DNA of 6,471 nt, taken from Ardenticatenaceae bacterium (GTDB lineage Bacteria; Chloroflexota; Anaerolineae; Promineifilales; Promineifilaceae). Within the stretch, counting starts at the first letter, position 1, and each line of letters begins with the position of its first letter. Location of the stretch: assembly GCA_020634215.1 (NCBI GenBank), contig JACKCD010000097.1, forward strand, positions 1 to 6,471, given 5' to 3'. Both the position numbers and the translations under genes were made by a program. Below, in pieces: positions 5,701-6,471 of the stretch. Under the pieces are notes generated by a model. The model ran no database searches and was not told the origin of the DNA. It worked only from the letters and a program-made list of their open reading frames with translations.

Positions 5701-6245
5701 AGCACCTCAGGTGCCATGTAGAGCCAACTGCCAACGGAGTCGGTGGCTTGCTCCTTAGCCGCCGCCAACCCAAAGTCCAGCACCCGCACCGTGTCGCCCA
5801 CCACCAGCACATTATCGGGCTTGAGGTCGCGGTGCAGAATGCCGCGCCGGTGCAAGTAAGCGAGGGCTTCAAGGGTTTGGAGGAGGAGGGTGACTTTTTC
5901 GGGGACAGAACGGCCGTTTGCCGCCGCCAAGATCGTTTTAGCCCCTTCCAAATACGACATCGTAAAAAACGGCTGCTGCTTTTCATCAAACCCATAATCC
6001 AGCACGCTAATAATGTTGGGGTGGCGCAGCCCGGCAAGGGTTTGGAATTCATGCGCCAATGCCAGCCGCAGTTCGCGGTTGGTTTGCGAAACAGGCCGCG
6101 AGGCGAACATGATTTGCTCGACGGGCAAAAAGACCTGCTTTAGGGCAACAATTTCGCCCGTCAGTCGGTCGGTGGCGCGGTGGACGATGCCCATGCCGCC
6201 CTGGCCTAGTTTGTTGTGGAGTTGGTAACGGCCGTTCATGATCAC
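2760..6245 (-). CDS. Ser/Thr protein kinase fused to AAA ATPase and TPR repeats (PknK-like, no HTH)
   Basis: This is a 1161-residue cytoplasmic signalling protein. The kinase domain (about 7-273) is complete: glycine loop G14-Q-G-G-M-G19, Lys36 in VALK, helix-C Glu66, HRDLKPDN (138-145; catalytic D140), DFG (157-159), APE (178-180) and R260. The ATPase module starts at VGRE (297-300) and has Walker A G325-ESGIGKT (K331) and Walker B LLLILEDLH (D438). The usual WAD-type sequence after it is replaced by LAKVS. From about 684 to 1065 the protein is TPR-like helical repeats. No membrane segment is seen. The order matches Mycobacterium PknK (kinase, ATPase, repeats) but lacks any LuxR helix-turn-helix or cyclase domain, so a phosphorelay scaffold role is inferred; targets are unknown. 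GTG at 6245 is chosen because it overlaps the upstream stop (GTGA) and lies nine bases after GAGGAGGT; ATG at 6239 is possible. The C-terminus (1150-1161) is read-through into a dead kinase start. Confidence 0.93.
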   Translation of the reverse strand: MIMNGRYQLHNKLGQGGMGIVHRATDRLTGEIVALKQVFLPVEQIMFASRPVSQTNRELRLALAHEFQTLAGLRHPNIISVLDYGFDEKQQPFFTMSYLEGAKTILAAANGRSVPEKVTLLLQTLEALAYLHRRGILHRDLKPDNVLVVGDTVRVLDFGLAAAKEQATDSVGSWLYMAPEVLLGQPATEASDLYGVGVLAYRLLAGTHPFDIYAEDTIGEILDGEPDWSKVRGGGELTAVSTSTVQAIVQKLLAKQPQDRYQTATEAAVALSQAIGQSMPQETAAIRESYLQAAKFVGREAEMTQLAEALTDATGGSGSAWLVGGESGIGKTRLISELRTQALVSGFQVLRGQAVEDGGQPYQVWRNPLRQLAITLPDIDNLTAGVLLPLVPDLPHLLNRPIDPAPDLEEGAAQARLLTTIARLFWMAERPLLLILEDLHLAKVSLLPIPYLARTVAQHPLLILGSYRSDEHPNLPQELPDMTHLHLPRLTPEAISDLSAAMLGNPGRNEAVQALLQRETEGNAFFAVEVVRALAEEAGHLGNIGQMKLPETLLPNGIQDVVQQRVARLPEKARELLVKTAVAGRTLELSLIQHLANDTDVENEWLPLCADAAVLDVQNGVWQFSHGKIRDGLYANLSPAQQVHLHREVAQAIETCYPDDRQQAGRLSYHWHRAHSPQKEQLYAWQAGQIAAEQFANADAITYFNQALAATSPDEIARQFEILLALEKTYDLTGQRGEGQVALTQLTKLADALANPQQQMTVMLRQVDLASNLGRFADADQLAEQAIIFAQTHDLRQQLVLAHVLRARALLIQGQPEACETELQQAQTANEAIQDTRLELNILAIYRNLLEFQGNHQAALELAEQRLRRSRELGFKLQEAKSLMTLGLAHDKLHQYQQAKQCLQESLGLLVALGDRYSEGVCLLNLGNLFIRYGDYAAAQEILHTCLQVSRDVNDQMNQGIVLYNLGVIAVWQGRYADAITHVSASYAISQQISDREGDAYALTQLGKIHRLQGEHDEAQRCYRLALSFRQEMNQTHFFAENQIGLALLEITTGQDPQQNIDAVLAVVRADPIIGGVDSPFEIYQDLVEALMLQNHPDVSAILLQAHDLLQKQAAQFEDDAMRQSFLENIPAHRQLVAWFSGYSFLNETINGRYQLREKLG
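2777..2795. repeat. 19-bp direct repeat, copy 1 (pairs with 6218-6236)
   Basis: GGAGTTGGTAACGGCCGTT is identical at 2777-2795 and 6218-6236, with diverged homology on the kinase-coding side. The copies mark the first codons of two kinase genes (N-G-R-Y-Q-L). Their spacing, 3441 bp, is one whole gene unit, and recombination between them would delete or duplicate it. Confidence 0.85.
6218..6236. repeat. 19-bp direct repeat, copy 2 (pairs with 2777-2795)
   Basis: This is the intact-gene copy of the repeat, covering codons N-G-R-Y-Q-L of the kinase gene and one AACGGCCGTT palindrome. Confidence 0.85.
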
Positions 6246-6471
6246 GCCTTTGCGACCTCCTCATAAAGGGCAGCAATCTCCCGATGTTCGGCTAAAACGG
6301 TTAAATACATCTCTTTTTGCTCCGGGTTTACAAACTGTTGCGCTCGGTTTTGCAGCAGCGTGTGGGCTTCAACAAGCATCTGGGTGGCACGGCCATCCCC
6401 CAACGCCGTTAGACAATGGTACAGTTGCAGATAGACGGTGAACGGATTGGCCGTGGCAACAAAGTTGGGAT
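6242..6471 (-). CDS. C-terminal part of an upstream TPR-type protein, likely a kinase-array paralogue (partial)
   Basis: Only the last 75 codons are in the window; the gene enters from beyond 6471 and stops with TGA at 6244-6242. The visible tail is helical, with ALGDGRATQMLVEAHTLLQ and YLTVLAEHREI. It aligns without gaps to residues 1081-1136 of the downstream kinase: about 16 of 56 positions match by hand, including the AHxLLQ core (AHTLLQ against AHDLLQ) and the HR pair (LAEHREI against IPAHRQL). It is therefore the end of a related TPR protein. Whether it also carries kinase and ATPase domains cannot be seen. Its stop overlaps the next start by four bases (GTGA), so the two genes are very likely co-transcribed and translationally coupled. 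Confidence 0.8.
   Translation of the reverse strand, partial: PNFVATANPFTVYLQLYHCLTALGDGRATQMLVEAHTLLQNRAQQFVNPEQKEMYLTVLAEHREIAALYEEVAKA
6255..6262 (-). promoter_or_regulatory. strong ribosome binding site for the kinase gene
   Basis: GAGGAGGT on the minus strand (6262 down to 6255) is the strongest Shine-Dalgarno in the window and lies within the last codons of the upstream gene (Y-E-E-V). Nine bases separate it from GTG at 6245, the best spacing for that start. A weaker AAAGG seven bases before the ATG at 6239 supports the alternative start. Confidence 0.75.

Larger units (their letters stand above)
332..6236. repeat. dispersed palindrome AACGGCCGTT, ten exact copies
   Basis: Exact copies start at 332, 1261, 1972, 2029, 2786, 4500, 4951, 5526, 5909 and 6227. 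Near copies: AACGGCCGTC at 1041, AACGGCTGTT at 2191, and two-mismatch forms at 5391 and 5451. Random expectation for a given 10-mer is about 0.006 per strand-independent 6.5 kb. Every exact copy is in coding DNA, translated as T-A-V (six times), N-G-R (three) or R-P-L (once), so the DNA and not a shared protein motif is conserved. This parallels HIP1 (GCGATCGC) of cyanobacteria; the function is unknown. Confidence 0.9.

Noticed and set aside
5534..6143. Long open frames over the kinase domain (5534-6052 - and 5622-6143 +)
   Set aside because: The kinase frame through the same bases contains every catalytic motif in order; the alternative frames have Trp/Cys/Arg-rich composition and no motif.
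1..6471. tRNA, rRNA, insertion sequence or phage genes
   Set aside because: None could be recognised on either strand; no transposase or integrase motifs are present in the open frames.

Overview
The window looks like a piece of a chromosome from a moderately GC-rich bacterium. The best guess is Chloroflexota, of the Anaerolineae/Caldilineae type. That guess is an inference from gene style: very long soluble kinase-ATPase-TPR proteins, a membrane LysM protein with Pro/Thr-rich linkers and a cytoplasmic zinc ribbon, and a heavily repeated palindrome. No rRNA or other taxonomic marker is present.

Layout. Positions 1-251 hold no confident gene. They contain a strong hairpin (3-48), a possible extended -10 promoter (46-73) and an inverted pair of degenerate heptamer repeats (107-174). 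On the + strand, 252-884 encodes a complete metallo-beta-lactamase-fold hydrolase of the glyoxalase II-like group. It converges, with a 31-bp gap, on a minus-strand gene (916-2364) for a single-pass membrane protein: zinc ribbon, transmembrane helix, Pro/Thr-rich stalk, two LysM domains and a beta-sandwich-like domain. This gene has its own TATAAT promoter. Positions 2365-2759 are intergenic, with several inverted repeats and one 22-codon ORF that has a good Shine-Dalgarno sequence. The rest is a minus-strand unit. A 1161-residue Ser/Thr kinase-AAA ATPase-TPR protein (2760-6245) is joined by a 4-base GTGA overlap to the 3' end of an upstream gene (6242-6471), which enters from outside the window and has a homologous C-terminus.

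The two most notable observations are these. First, the palindrome AACGGCCGTT occurs exactly ten times in 6.5 kb, in all three reading frames and always within coding sequence. This resembles the cyanobacterial HIP1 phenomenon. Second, the kinase gene runs at its 3' end into the decayed start of another kinase gene. Its last residues, NGRYQLREKLG, copy its own N-terminus, and the kinase-like reading continues past the stop codon (GFLGIVH against GGMGIVH). Together with the homologous gene tail upstream, this shows a tandem array of large signalling genes, of which one complete unit, one partial unit and one dead head are visible.

The kinase unit probably integrates a ligand or partner signal through its TPR/ATPase part and phosphorylates unknown targets. 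Nothing in the window identifies those targets. The metallo-hydrolase and the LysM protein show no clear functional link to it.
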